From contig JAKSYS010000324.1 in NCBI GenBank assembly GCA_022925895.1, positions 1 through 64,000 on the forward strand: 64,000 nt of DNA, given 5' to 3'. The position numbers and the translations under genes are program-made. Shown piece by piece: positions 32,768-43,824 of the stretch (position 1 is the stretch's first letter; the number at the start of each line of letters is the position of its first letter). A model generated the notes under the pieces. That model worked only from the letters and a program-made list of their open reading frames with translations, searched no databases and was not told where the DNA came from. Source of the DNA: Fragilaria crotonensis (lineage: Eukaryota > Bacillariophyta > Fragilariophyceae > Fragilariales > Fragilariaceae).

Positions 32768-35187
32768 ATGGTGGAAAAGCAACGCCCGCGCAGCGGTTCG
32801 AAGTTCTCTTTGAAGCCTCAGATCGCTGCTGCCTTATCGGCCTTACCTCCTTTGGGATATAAGGCTCCACCCTCTCTGATTGGTGGAAAACACACATCAC
32901 ATGACGTTCTGGCGCTTCGCGCCAGAAACTACGCCAAAGCGTACAAAACCCTCTCCGTCAAGGATTGGAACTCGTACGTTGTATTCGGCATCCAACAGTT
33001 TGCAAGTCCGTCCAAGTATCTTGCAATTAGAGACTCTGAGTCCAAGCATGCATGTCACCTCCGGATTGGTCGGTACTACCGTCTCCATCTCGAACACAAA
33101 GCCCCAGTTGATAAATTTCTCATGTCCCAGATTGTGGGTATTGAAGCCGCTCTTCACACCACGTTCCCAGGATATTTCGATATGTCTGTTGTTGAAATGG
33201 ACGAATATCTTCAGACTCTTAGTCCAGATGACATTAAAAACACAGATGCTGCGATTGAAGTTGACTCGCCAAACGAAAAAGCCACCCCACACCAAGATGA
33301 TACTCCTATGATCGACAGTGTAGGGGGTGACAAACTTCCAGCAACACTGCAGGAATCGACAATGTGTCCTACCACATCGCCTACTCCGACCTATGTCTCT
33401 AGTCCTCTATCTCAGGTTATGATGAAAGAAGGATCGGGTACTACTACAACAACTCCGACGACTCAAGAGTTTCAGGAGATATTGAGATCAATCCCATTGC
33501 TTGAACCTGATTCTCCAGGTATTGACACCAATTATAAGCCAAGGCCGAAGAGCGGAAAGAAGCAACCTCCCTCTCAGCAAGCCATGGCACCAGAACACAA
33601 AGGACCTGAAAAAATTACAGATCCGTTAAGAATCGAGGCACGATGGGCTCCGAAAGACTTTCACGCCCTCAAAGCCTCGACTGCCCAGATGTATATCCGC
33701 CTAGCACCTCTTTTGTCGACCTTCAATACTGCACACTCCTGGGTGATTGAATGGCAAACAGATCAATTGGCACCGGAACAGATCATCTCTCCCGCTCAGT
33801 TATCAAAATTTCTCGGCATCCGGATGGTGACAGTATCTGCTCAACAATGTTTCTACTTTAGTTTTCGTGTAAATGCCACTGGAAAGCAGCTCGTTCATGT
33901 TCTGCAATCCAAGGAGCATAAGAAAGCTAAACGTGGGGAAAATCTGACTCTTGACCCCTCCGCTATCCCTGTCCATCATGGAGAACCGGTCTTTATAGGT
34001 GACATTCTCCTAAAAGATGCATCCGTGACGCATCGAAGCCACTACTTAAAATATTTACGTTCTGCTGTACTCTCGGAGGATGTTCCTGAGTTTGATCTAA
34101 AAATGAGGCACAAAGACCCAGTGGGAAATAAGACACCCATACTTACCGTGCGTTGCGGAAAAAGAGTTGCTACAGCAGTTGCCCAAGCTCTCAGCACCTC
34201 CTTAAATGGCGATGGACCAAATCCCGAAATTTTTATCTCTCGGCTGGCACTCGGTGCAAACCAAATTGCTAAAGGAGAGCATGAGAAGATCTACAAAGTG
34301 CATCATGACTATCTATCGGATGTGGCATTCATCCCATTCACTGCGAGCCGACAGATTGACCTACCAGTAATCGAACATCTGGATTCGGGAGAAACGGTTA
34401 CTCGGACTCCACGGCAATGGGCAAAAAGCCTTGTCGATCTCGACGGCAATCCCTCGAAGTTGACTTAGAAAATGGCACCATCGATGGATCAGCGGTTCTC
34501 ATTGCACCCTCTGCATCCCATCAACACACACTCATTGAGCTTCAAAAATACTGGCAGCGTCAAAATCCGGCAATTGCCAAAGCCACAAAATGTATGCGGC
34601 TACTGTCCTGGAAGACCCTGACATTCCGATGACAGTATTCACTCGAAACATTGAAACTATTCTGGCAAAAAGATCAAGAAGCACAGCCCTCGGTTGCTGA
34701 AGTCGACGACGCGGCTCCCTTCCTGTCGCCAGAGTCATCTCTCACGGGCACAACATCGAAGAGTTCCAAGGGCCCCATCGCTTGGAAAGTTCCTCTTCAA
34801 GAGACCATACAACGTCAAGAGTACCACAAAGCCTCTCGTAAAGCGAGTCGTATTCATACTCGAGAACTGCAACACCTGCAACGCATCGCACTCCTCGAGG
34901 CACAACTCGCAGCATCGATGAGCGCAAACAACTCCAAAGCATCCTCAGCCACTGAACAACATTCAAAACGGTCTCAATCCCGAGCATCCCACACGTCCTC
35001 TCAACTCTCCGGCAACTCCCTACCCTTACCATAGCCTCCGCTCATGCGAGACTTGATGGCATCGAAACTGCAGTTCTGAGCATCCAAACGATGCTCACAA
35101 ATATGACCCAACGAACTAGTACGGACAATGCACAACCTGTCCCGCTACAACCGAGCCTCCTCCGGCGCCTGAATGGCCGTCCATAGG
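32768..35187 (+). pseudogene. ORF1 of the LINE-like element
   Basis: The first frame, ATG at 32768 to 34468, gives 566 residues. It has a conserved-looking core (RIEARWAPKDFHALKASTAQ; FYFSFRVNATGKQLVHVLQS; GDILLKDASVTHRSHYLKYL; FISRLALGANQIAKGEHEK) and a low-complexity Thr/Ser/Pro stretch at about residues 195-280. Homologous sequence continues in other frames to about 35187, with a charged coiled-coil-like segment (HTRELQHLQRIALLEAQLAA). Two to three frame changes therefore break a longer ancestral ORF1. Such proteins normally coat the element RNA. I recall similar proteins beside reverse transcriptases in diatoms, but no named domain is recognised. Confidence 0.65.
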
Positions 35188-35377
35188 TCCCGCTAAGCAC
35201 TCTGCTCCCATGAGCGGTGTCCAGCTGTTTCAGACGGGAGGAGAGAGCAACACTGTTGCTCTCTCTCTCTAACTACCCCAGTTAAAAAAACCGAACCAAA
35301 CGCCATAAACCAACGGCATCCCCCGACTTGCGCCTTCAATACAACGACTCCATGGGCTCGAGCGGAGAGGGATCATT

Positions 35378-36520
35378 TTGATCTTTGGTGCCCTCGTTCT
35401 GACTCAGGTGTTATCCCCACTTCCGGGAACAACACCTCGAGTCATTCTCCCTGGAATCGATACTTCGGCCCCCGTCCGTCAATCCGTGCCACCAGGGAAT
35501 CCGCTCCTTGACCAACAACGGCAAGACTTTCGCCCTTCTACTTTACTTGATTTCTTTCCCTCCGTCTCCGGCACAGCTGATGCTCCTGAGACAGATTCTT
35601 CCTGGGGTGACTCTATTGTCGCGCATCCAGAAGACAACCATAGAGTGTACTTTCAGAATGTTGACGGTCTTCGACACGATGCAGATGAAATCGATCTTTA
35701 CGTCTCAAGCATGGCCCACTTTCATGTAGGCACTTTCTGCTGGGCTGATCCAGGTCTCGACTTCTCGGACATGTCTGTCCGTCGAAGTCTTCACCAACCA
35801 CTTCGCTCGCATTTTACCACCGCTCGCAGTGCTTTCTCCTCCAGTACTCTCCCACCGGTTAAGAGAGACAGCAGACGCAATAGTAGTAGCTACCAACCCG
35901 GCGGCACATTCATGGCGACCACTGGAAAATGGGCTTCTCGAAGCACAGGAAAAATAATTGTGGATCCTACTGGTCTTGGGAGATGGTCGGGCCTCACATT
36001 TCTTGGCAAGCGAGGCAAACGGCTCACCGTTATAACCGCCTACCGAAGTCCGAGACAGCAACCAAGTGCAGGATTTGGATTCTATGATCAGCAGTACGCA
36101 CTACTCTTGTCGCAGGGTGTAAAAAAGCCAAACGTTCGAAAACAATTTATCTCCGATATCAGTACTATGATAAATGATCTACAAACTGCAGGACATGAAA
36201 TCCTCTTGTCTCTCGACGCAAATGAGACTCCAGGTCAGGACTCCTCCCACGGAATAAGTCATCTTATGGAGGAATGCACTCTGATGGACTTGCACTGCTT
36301 GGGACCGGAATCTCCTCCTGCAACCTACAAATACGGTCTTGATCGAAAAATTGATTACATGCTGGGCACTCCTGCTCTTGCGCAATGTGTACGACGAGCA
36401 GGCTTTCTGGCGTATGATAATGGCATCTTCTCGAAACATCGAGGCCTCTTCATTGACATTGACTTTACTGAACTCATGGGCGCGGTGGATGCGATCACAC
36501 CTGCACCTGCGAGGGCTTAA
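35378..36520 (+). pseudogene. ORF2 part 1: APE-like (EEP) endonuclease
   Basis: 381 codons, first Met at 35378. EEP-fold motifs: VYFQNVDGLRHDADEID (metal-binding Asn block), GGTFMATTGKWASRSTG, LTFLGKRGKRLTVITAYRSP, ILLSLDANETPG (Asp-x-Asn) and a final SKHRGLFIDIDF, where active enzymes have SDHRG. The usual metal-binding Glu block reads FCWADPGLDF, without Glu at the expected place. Role in the family: nicking target DNA to prime reverse transcription. The frame ends by a shift; protein similarity resumes in another frame immediately downstream. Confidence 0.7.
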
Positions 36521-38801
36521 ATTCGGAAAATCAGATGTCTGTCGACAGATACCTGGAAGCACTCAAAAATACTGCGCTGATCACAAGATTGACGGTCGAG
36601 TTCGAGATTTAGTCACCGTGGCCGCCTCTCTCACTCCTCGCCAATGCAAAGAAAGTTACGACGTCATTGATCGTGATATAACTCGGGCTATGATTCATGC
36701 AGAAAAAGAAGCAAAGCGTCCATCGGGAAAATATGCATGGTCGCCAAAACTGCGAGAAGCGGGACTTTTGACGAGGTATTGGAACCTTCGGCTCAAAGAA
36801 CTGGAAAGTCGATCATCACTGGCCTTTGTTATTGCCCGTCTCAAACAACGCCTTGGCTCCCTGAATATTTCACTCGTTGACGATGAAGGCAACGACATGC
36901 CGAAAGTTAAAGCTAAGTGGAAAGAATCTATAGCGGTCCTGAAGAAGATACGCAACTCAGCATTCGATTACCGTGCGGAACACCTACACTCGAATCTTGC
37001 AATGTACCAAGCGTTGGAACCTCAGGAAACGCCAATATCACTGCAAATCAAGGAAAAATTCGACGCATACTTCAGCTCTTGAACACCGAACAAATGCGGA
37101 AACCTTTCCGAGCTATTCACTGCTCCATGTCCACGACAAGTCATGGAGCTGGACTATCAAAACTGTTTGTCCCTGTTGGCGTTCGGAAACCCAAAGTCGC
37201 ATCTAAATTTTGTCAACCGGATGGCTCGCTCACCAAAGCAAATCTGATCCAGATGGCGCAATCGGACAAGACATCAGTTGAATACACGACAATTTTGGAC
37301 AGTGAGGAAATTGAACATGAACTTATGACGTATAATCGGGCCTGGTTTCGTCAGGCACATGAAACCCCATTTGGGCATGGTGAGCTGTATGACATGGTCG
37401 GATATGATGGTCTAACAGAAGAAGCTGACAACATTGTAAATGGTTTCTGCATCGAACACATGGGTCTCACTATGAGTAGGAGCTGCGAGTGTTTCTTGAG
37501 GAATGTAAACGTCCAGAGTCCGTGATGGATATCACATCTCATATCACACTTGACGAATTCAAATCAAACGTGAAGAAATGGAAGGAGTCTACATCCACTT
37601 CCCTTCCGGAAGACACCTGGGTCACTATCGCACTGCCATTCTGGATGACCAAGTAGCAGCTCTCCATACTGATATGTTGAACCTACCGATACAATATGGG
37701 TTCGCACCAGACAGATGGACCTCATCCGTTACCCCAATGATTGAGAAAGATGACGGAAAGCCTTATCTTACTCGGTTGCGAGTGATACACCTTTTTGAAG
37801 CAGATTATAACCTGTTCCTTAAGATTCTCTTTGGAAAAAGATTAGTTCGCAATGGGGAAATTTCAAACGCACTAAATGATCAACAACATGGATCACGCCC
37901 GCGTCGTATGACCACTGATGCGCTTTTTCTCTCTCGTATGGAAAAAGATCTGATACGTCAAACAAAAAGCAACAGTGCACACATGGATAACGATGCCACA
38001 GGCTGCTATGATCGAATTATTACGTCTCTGGGCATGATTGCCTGTCGCCGACTCGGAATGCCACCACATGTGATCCGATGCCAAGCCGAGACTCTCTTCT
38101 ATATGAAGTATGCGGTAAAGCACGGTTACGGTATCTCCTCCAATCAGTACACGAGCTCCCCTGACGAGCCACTGTTTGGCACGGGACAAGGAAGTGGCGC
38201 ATCTCCTGCCATCTGGCTAAGTCTTGTGGTTATCTTACTCAACTCGCTTGATACAATGTCAAAAGAAGACAACATCCCAGCACTATCATTTTCCGACCCG
38301 TGGAAGGAAATCCTGGCGGAATGGCGGGTTGGTGCCTTCGTCGATGACACGAATCAAGGCATCGTCGACCACACGGGAGATCTTTCTCCTGAAGCTCTGG
38401 TTGAGTACCTGTGTCAAGCAGGCCAAATGTGGGAACGCCTATTATACATATCAGGCGGAAGTCTGAATCTGTCAAAATGTTCTTGGACCATGCAGTACTG
38501 GACATGGAAAAACGGACGACCAGTGCTCCAACCTCTATCAGAACACGACCCACTGTTGATAATGACAAGCGGCGACAACCCGGAACACCATGTCATACAG
38601 CGGCATAGCAATACCCTCGAAATAAAAGGACTTGGAGTTCACATGAACTTTATGGGTACCTTCAAATTTCATGCGTCCACCATGAAACAGAAATTTGACG
38701 GCCTTGCACGACGCCTCAGGCAATCACACTTATCCCCTGGCCTCTCCAGATCGTTCTATAACTCCTTCTACCTACCGGCGGTTAAATACTCCTTCCTGTG
38801 A
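36521..38801 (+). pseudogene. ORF2 part 2: linker and reverse transcriptase
   Basis: Open frames run through a connector (VIDRDITRAMIHAEKEAKRP; EAGLLTRYWNLRLKELES) into the polymerase, best seen in the frame 37578-38801. RT motifs: TRLRVIHLFEADYNLFLKIL, DNDATGCYDRI (motif A, about 37984-38016), FGTGQGSGASPAIWL (motif B) and AFVDDTNQGI (motif C, about 38330-38360). Motif C has Val-Asp-Asp where many LINEs have Ala-Asp-Asp. The thumb-like region follows (LGVHMNFMGTFKFHASTMKQ). At least three frame changes interrupt the region. Confidence 0.8.
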
Positions 38802-41074
38802 TATCTCTGAGCGATGCGGATCTCCACAAAGTTCAGTCCAAGATGACTGCCAGCACCCTCAACGCCTTAGGATACAACCAACACTATCCACACGCTGTCG
38901 CTTTGCTCCACAACACGTGTTTGGCTGCGGATTGAGTGATCTTAGAATCGAACAGGGTCTCTCCCAACTTCAATCCCTTCTAGATTTTATCGGCACAGGT
39001 CACAAAGTGGGCAATGTCATCCTGATCTCTCTCGTCACCTACAACTCGAAGCCGGGGTCTCATTTGATCTGTTCCACCAACCCACTAGAACCCTTCCTTA
39101 TCTCACGGACTGTTGGCTCTTACATGTGAGGCAATTCTGTTCAAAGTTCGACATCTCCCTTCGCATACAATCGAATCGGATTCCGCAATCGGCTCGCGAG
39201 CATGATAGCTTTCTCATGGATCATGCATTGACTCTACAACTGTCACGACAGGAGCTAGTTGATATCAACCTTGTCCGGATCTTCCTTCAAGTCACCACCG
39301 TTAGTGACATTGCGTCGGCATGCGGCAATCACCTTCATCAGTTGAGCTGGCAAGGCAAGCCAATTCCAGATCGAAAATCAAGGTTTACTTTTGCAAGGCA
39401 ACAAAGCATCTCCGGTGGCCAACGCGGACTTTGGAGAAAATTACTCCGCAGTCTCCTTCTTACTCCAGCATCCAATGACACCCTCTGCCTTCTCACTCCA
39501 CTCGGACACTGGCGGCAGGAATCAAATATGATATGGAGTAACATGTTATGGGATTCCAACCTGTATCGACTGAATCCACACCATCGCACTGGAAATTGCG
39601 ACGTGGCGATTCATTTCCACAACAATTCCTTCGGCCTGACGGCACTGCTAGCTCAAGTACCTTCTACGACAGCACCCCGGATTGGTACTCTGCTACGGTG
39701 CCTCACTTCGCCGCACCAACTGATGTCACTGGTTGTTATATACTCCATGCGTCAGCCTCGAGCGTCTCGTTTCCATCTCTGTCTGCAGAGGCCACGACAT
39801 TTCAAGAATGGATGCAACAACTTCCGGAGGCGGAACTTATTGCTCTCAACCATCTCCTTGTCAGCATGCGATGCTGAGCAGACTCTACTACAATACCTCC
39901 AACTTGAGTGCACACTGTACATTGGTACAAGTGGAGGAAGGAAAACCATCGAGGATCCTTCTCATGGATTATTTGTACTCCTGGAAAAGAGCAGCTGGTT
40001 GTAAATACTGGACCGGTCGATGGTTGGCACAAATGCCAGAGCTCACTTCGGAGTGCAGTAACTGCCATTGCGTCCGTGACTCTATACCTCCAAGAGTTCA
40101 GCAATTATCACTCGTGCGCCATTCGGTGCAAATTCAAATTCTACGCGAACAGTGCCAGCGCAGTAAAGATAGTCTCCTCCATTCGCGATCAAATTCCCAC
40201 ACGGAAGTTTGCCGACAACGCCGATATTCTAAGTACAATAAGGGCTGCTCCGGAAATCATACATCGTTGCCTCCTATACCATGTGCACAGCCATGCCGAG
40301 GATACCACAACAATTTTTGACCGCCTTCCATTTGCGGTGCAGTTGCGTACCTTATGTGATGAAATGGCCGCAACTCACCTGCAACGTCAAGGTCGAAACA
40401 ACGACAAGGAAAGCACTCAATCTTGTTCCCCATGTCCGCTCAATCTACCAGTGGAAGTTTTCCTTGGAAAGCAAAACATATCTTCGCGCTACATCCCATA
40501 CCTTCGAGATGAAATAACCTCCCGCAGGCATCAACTCTTCCTTCAACAAAAATACCGGTGGGAAGACAGTACCATGTCGGCCATTGCATGGGAGTCTTTC
40601 TCGACATGTGGCCATCGTACACGCATGGATAACGCACCGACACGCTCCAAGCTCGTTCACAACTGGTTGAACTTAGGAGTTCAACGCGGAAAACACGGAA
40701 GCGCTCGTCAAGATACGCTCCGTGCGTGCCCGTACTGTGCCTCTTCAGAAGACTTTGAACACCTCCTCAGCTGCCGCTCGCCTCAGGCAATGATGGCGAG
40801 ATATGATGCCACAGTGGTTCTGAAGAAGGCACTTGGCGACTGCGTCGGCGGCAATTCAATTTTTCGTGCAGTCACACAATGGACCCTCCATCCGATGGAG
40901 CTACCGACTCTCCCGTCGTGTCTCAGTGGCTATCAGCTGGCTATCGATCGCGCCATCCAATCCCAGTCTGACATTGGCTGGTTACATCTATTTCGAGGTC
41001 TCATTAGTTTCTCCTGGGAACACTGTTTTCCGACGGCCCTCCACAAGAACGACAAGCGGCAAGGCGATCCATAA
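38802..41074 (+). pseudogene. ORF2 part 3: RNase H-like domain and CCHC finger
   Basis: After several short broken frames, the frame 39908-41074 carries an RNase H-like region: SWIICTPGKEQLVV, VDGWHKCQSSLRSAVTAIAS, KFKFYANSASAVKIVSSIRD, then LYHVHSHAEDT. The acidic residues expected at SSLRSE and DNASA positions read Ala and Asn here, consistent with decay. Then comes a zinc-binding CPYCASSEDFEHLLSC (Cys-x2-Cys-x8-His-x4-Cys, about 40727-40776), followed by DIGWLHLFRGLISFSWEH, a block common near the end of such ORFs. Confidence 0.65.
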
Positions 41075-41094
41075 CAACAATCAATCACCTGGCA

Positions 41095-41562
41095 GTGGTC
41101 ATTCGAGCTCTCCAAGATTACTCCCTCTCCATCTGGAAAAGTAGAAATGAAGCTCTCCATGCGAACACAGAAGCAAGTGCCGCCATTCTTCATGCCCAAC
41201 TCAATCACGAGATCACCACAGTGTATGATCTCAAAGCCACGTTCTCTCCCATACTTCAGAGCTACTTCACCGTGCCACTGGAAGACAGACTCCTACGCGA
41301 TAGGCGCCAAAAACAACGGTGGTTGCGCCTCGTTAGACTTGCAACATCCCATGCAACATCACAAGGTTCCCGACAACAAATGATGTCCAACTATTTTCCA
41401 TATGCGACAGACGCTGCACCTGCTCCCCTGCCCCATCCTACTACCGTCCGCACGGGTGCTCTGATCATCAACCATCCGACATTACAACAAGTACCGATAC
41501 AACAGTACTTCACACACCCGAGTGGGTGCCTTCCAGCCCAGGCTCTCACTCAGACTGACTAA
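41095..41562 (+). CDS. ORF2 C-terminal tail with two PIP-box-like motifs
   Basis: 155-codon open frame that most likely is the end of ORF2 after a frame change near 41.07 kb. Starts with LQDYSLSIWKSRNEALHANT, typical of RT ORF ends. It has a basic helix (RLLRDRRQKQRWLRLVRLA) and two matches to the PCNA-interacting consensus Q-x-x-[ILM]-x-x-[FY]-[FY]: QQMMSNYF at 41374-41397 and QVPIQQYF at 41488-41511. PIP boxes are known in LINE-1 ORF2p. The stop TAA is at 41560-41562. Confidence 0.6.
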   Translation: MVIRALQDYSLSIWKSRNEALHANTEASAAILHAQLNHEITTVYDLKATFSPILQSYFTVPLEDRLLRDRRQKQRWLRLVRLATSHATSQGSRQQMMSNYFPYATDAAPAPLPHPTTVRTGALIINHPTLQQVPIQQYFTHPSGCLPAQALTQTD

Positions 41563-42244
41563 GTGTGGTATTCGCCACCCAATCGTCACAACCAGCCACT
41601 ACAACATCCGCCCGCCCGAGAGGCCAGCAACATGAAATGCAGCTGCCTAGAAGTAGACATCTGATAAACATGTAAGAAGAGTTTAGTATATGTATATTGA
41701 AGGTATACTGAAGATGATGATCACCTCAGCTTTTTCTATATGTAGATGAGAATTATGTAAAACCGGGGGATTCGAAACCACCTACTCCTTCGTAGACTTT
41801 GGTATATTTTCTACACAATTCTTCTGCATTTTTTTTCTGGTTTGATGTCGTTCTTTAATTGATTGCTGTCGCTTAAATATTGAGCGCCCGACAAGTTTCA
41901 TGTTTAGATACAATACTTCAATGTATTTGACACACAATAGTCACCTTACTTTTGGTTGAATTCGACATGAGCGTAAACAAACCGCAGGCCAAAAGGAGTG
42001 TCAGAATAGTGAGTTTTACGTAGAATCGGGTATAATTTCTACTGCTAGTCTTAATCAGAAATGACAGGAAAAAATCAGAGGGTCAAGAAAATCGATGCAG
42101 AAAAACTCTTGTTTCTCGTTGAAAAACAATATACAGATACTGGGCTTTGACGGCATGCACAATCATGGGGTCCTTGAGTCACTGCCCAAGTTTCTATTCG
42201 AACGGAAGATTTGCACGTAGTAGCGAACAATTTTTGTGATGTGC

Positions 42245-42307
42245 AAATACGGGGTTAATTAACCCCGTTTGGGGTTAATTAACCCCGTCGGGAGGCTAGA
42301 CACTAGA
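42245..42307 (-). repeat. Right inverted end of the LINE-like element
   Basis: Two perfect GGGGTTAATTAACCCC palindromes (42251-42266 and 42271-42286), then cgggaggctagacactaga, the complement of the left end. The spacing between palindromes differs slightly from the left end. Confidence 0.85.
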
Positions 42308-42618
42308 GTTGCGTACACTTAGTTGTACCCGTAACCCGTAAGTACGAAGAGTACTGTATTCTGTTTTTCCTTGCAGTGTTGTCTCCGACACTGCCACTTG
42401 GGCCACTGGCCACCATGTATGGCGTCTTGGCCTCTTCCAAACACACGCGGGGGTTGCGTGTTGAGAGCGGGAGTAGCAACCAGTGAACTCGTGGTGGTTG
42501 TCAACAAATTGAATCCCCTTCCTGGACTGACTGTTCACGTGTGCCGGCGAACAACGCATTGACAATCATCTTTATCCATCCTACGAGTAATACTTTTGAT
42601 TATTGAAGAAGGAGGAGG

Positions 42619-43824
42619 ATGTTGCCATACTCGAAGAACGCCATGTCTCGAATGAGTACGAAACTTGCAACAGCACACTCGGCTGCTAATGCTGCTGCAG
42701 GTTCTTCAACTACCTCCATGGTTAATCGTACGTTGAACGTTTCATCATCATTTCACAGAATCATTACTATGAATCATCTACATCGACGGGGGTTGATGAC
42801 ATTGGTTCCTACAACAAGATTGGTATATTCTAGATTGCCGTCGATGCGATCACCACGGTACGCTTCGTTGGTGACGGAGTGTGATGCCACAGAAGAACCA
42901 CTAGAACAACAGCAACAACAGCAACAACAGCAACAACCACATGAACTGGATGTGTGTGGAACCAGCGATGATGATGATGATGCAACTCATCAACAAAAGG
43001 AAGGTGATGGACCGACGTGTCAAGATTTGGACAGGAAGTCGCCATCACCATTTGATCTACTCAAGGAGAAGAATATCAATGAGGCGATATTGGCGCTTGG
43101 GAAAGCAGATAAATGGAAGGAAATCTTATGCTTGTATCACGAGAATGAGGAGGATTTTACGGCTCTCAATTATGAAACTGTCATGAGTCAGCTGGGGCGT
43201 ATTCGATCGGTACATCACCAACGCGATGATCCCAGGGTACAGGAGTATGCGAAAACATCGGCTACAACTGGTACTACTAGTATTAGGCGCACATTACCAG
43301 GAGCTGCTTTTGTGAATGAACGAGATGCGGAGGCTTTCATGAGTCAGGTCACGTACAATCAACAAATTTCAGATGAAGAGCGCGAGTTTGACGAGGATCT
43401 CATGAATGGTCCCCTGTTTGAAGTATTTTACACAGATTTGAGTACCAAACTGGCTCTGCATAGAACACCCTGGATGGGAGCTCGCGCTGTGGCGAGCATC
43501 TTGCATGACATTGCCAAGCTGGACTTGGTTGACAATCAGAGTACCGAGACGATTTTCAGCCTGTTTGAAGATGACAAGACGGCGGCGTTGTTGTTTGAAA
43601 ATAACGATCCGCAAGATATCGTCAACTGCGCCTGGGCATGTGCGTCGCTTGAAATCGAATCTCCAAATTTGTTTCGATTGCTGGATCAGAATGCAGAATG
43701 GTTGTTGGAAAATGGGAATCAGCAGCAACTCTCCAACTGCGCATGGGCATGTGGTGTGCTAGGAGTCCAAGCGCCGAATCTATCAAGATTGTTGTTGTTG
43801 AATCAAGGGTATGTGCCTAGATGA
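42619..43824 (+). CDS. Putative organelle-targeted helical-repeat (RAP/FASTK-like) protein, short form
   Basis: 401 codons, ATG at 42619 after an A/G-rich leader. The N-terminus is Ser/Arg/Thr-rich and poor in acidic residues for about 85 positions, as in mitochondrial presequences. Then come a poly-Gln run (about residues 97-106) and an Asp run. The end carries two copies of a helical repeat: DPQDIVNCAWACASLEIESPN and NQQQLSNCAWACGVLGVQAP. Such NxAWAxAxL repeats are found in algal RAP-domain and FASTK-like organelle RNA-binding proteins. No RAP domain follows; the frame stops shortly after the second repeat at a possible donor (GGTATGTGCC), so either more exons exist downstream or the gene is truncated. 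RNA binding is inferred. Confidence 0.6.
   Translation: MLPYSKNAMSRMSTKLATAHSAANAAAGSSTTSMVNRTLNVSSSFHRIITMNHLHRRGLMTLVPTTRLVYSRLPSMRSPRYASLVTECDATEEPLEQQQQQQQQQQPHELDVCGTSDDDDDATHQQKEGDGPTCQDLDRKSPSPFDLLKEKNINEAILALGKADKWKEILCLYHENEEDFTALNYETVMSQLGRIRSVHHQRDDPRVQEYAKTSATTGTTSIRRTLPGAAFVNERDAEAFMSQVTYNQQISDEEREFDEDLMNGPLFEVFYTDLSTKLALHRTPWMGARAVASILHDIAKLDLVDNQSTETIFSLFEDDKTAALLFENNDPQDIVNCAWACASLEIESPNLFRLLDQNAEWLLENGNQQQLSNCAWACGVLGVQAPNLSRLLLLNQGYVPR

Larger units (their letters stand above)
32030..42307 (+). mobile_element. LINE-like retroelement bounded by inverted repeats, about 10.3 kb, broken
   Basis: Contains an ORF1 region and an ORF2 region with an endonuclease, a reverse transcriptase, an RNase H-like domain, a CCHC finger and a C-terminal tail. 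That domain order belongs to APE-type non-LTR retrotransposons. Unusually, the outer ends are inverted repeats: tctagtgtctagcctcccg at 32030 and its complement ending at 42307. Each is followed inward by palindromic GGGGTTAATTAACCCC motifs. Non-coding stretches of about 670 bp separate both ends from the ORFs. No poly-A tail and no clear target duplication are visible. ORF1 and ORF2 are each broken by several frame changes (about eight in all), so this copy is inactive. Either the element itself has TIR-like ends, or a LINE sits within a TIR element. Confidence 0.75.
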
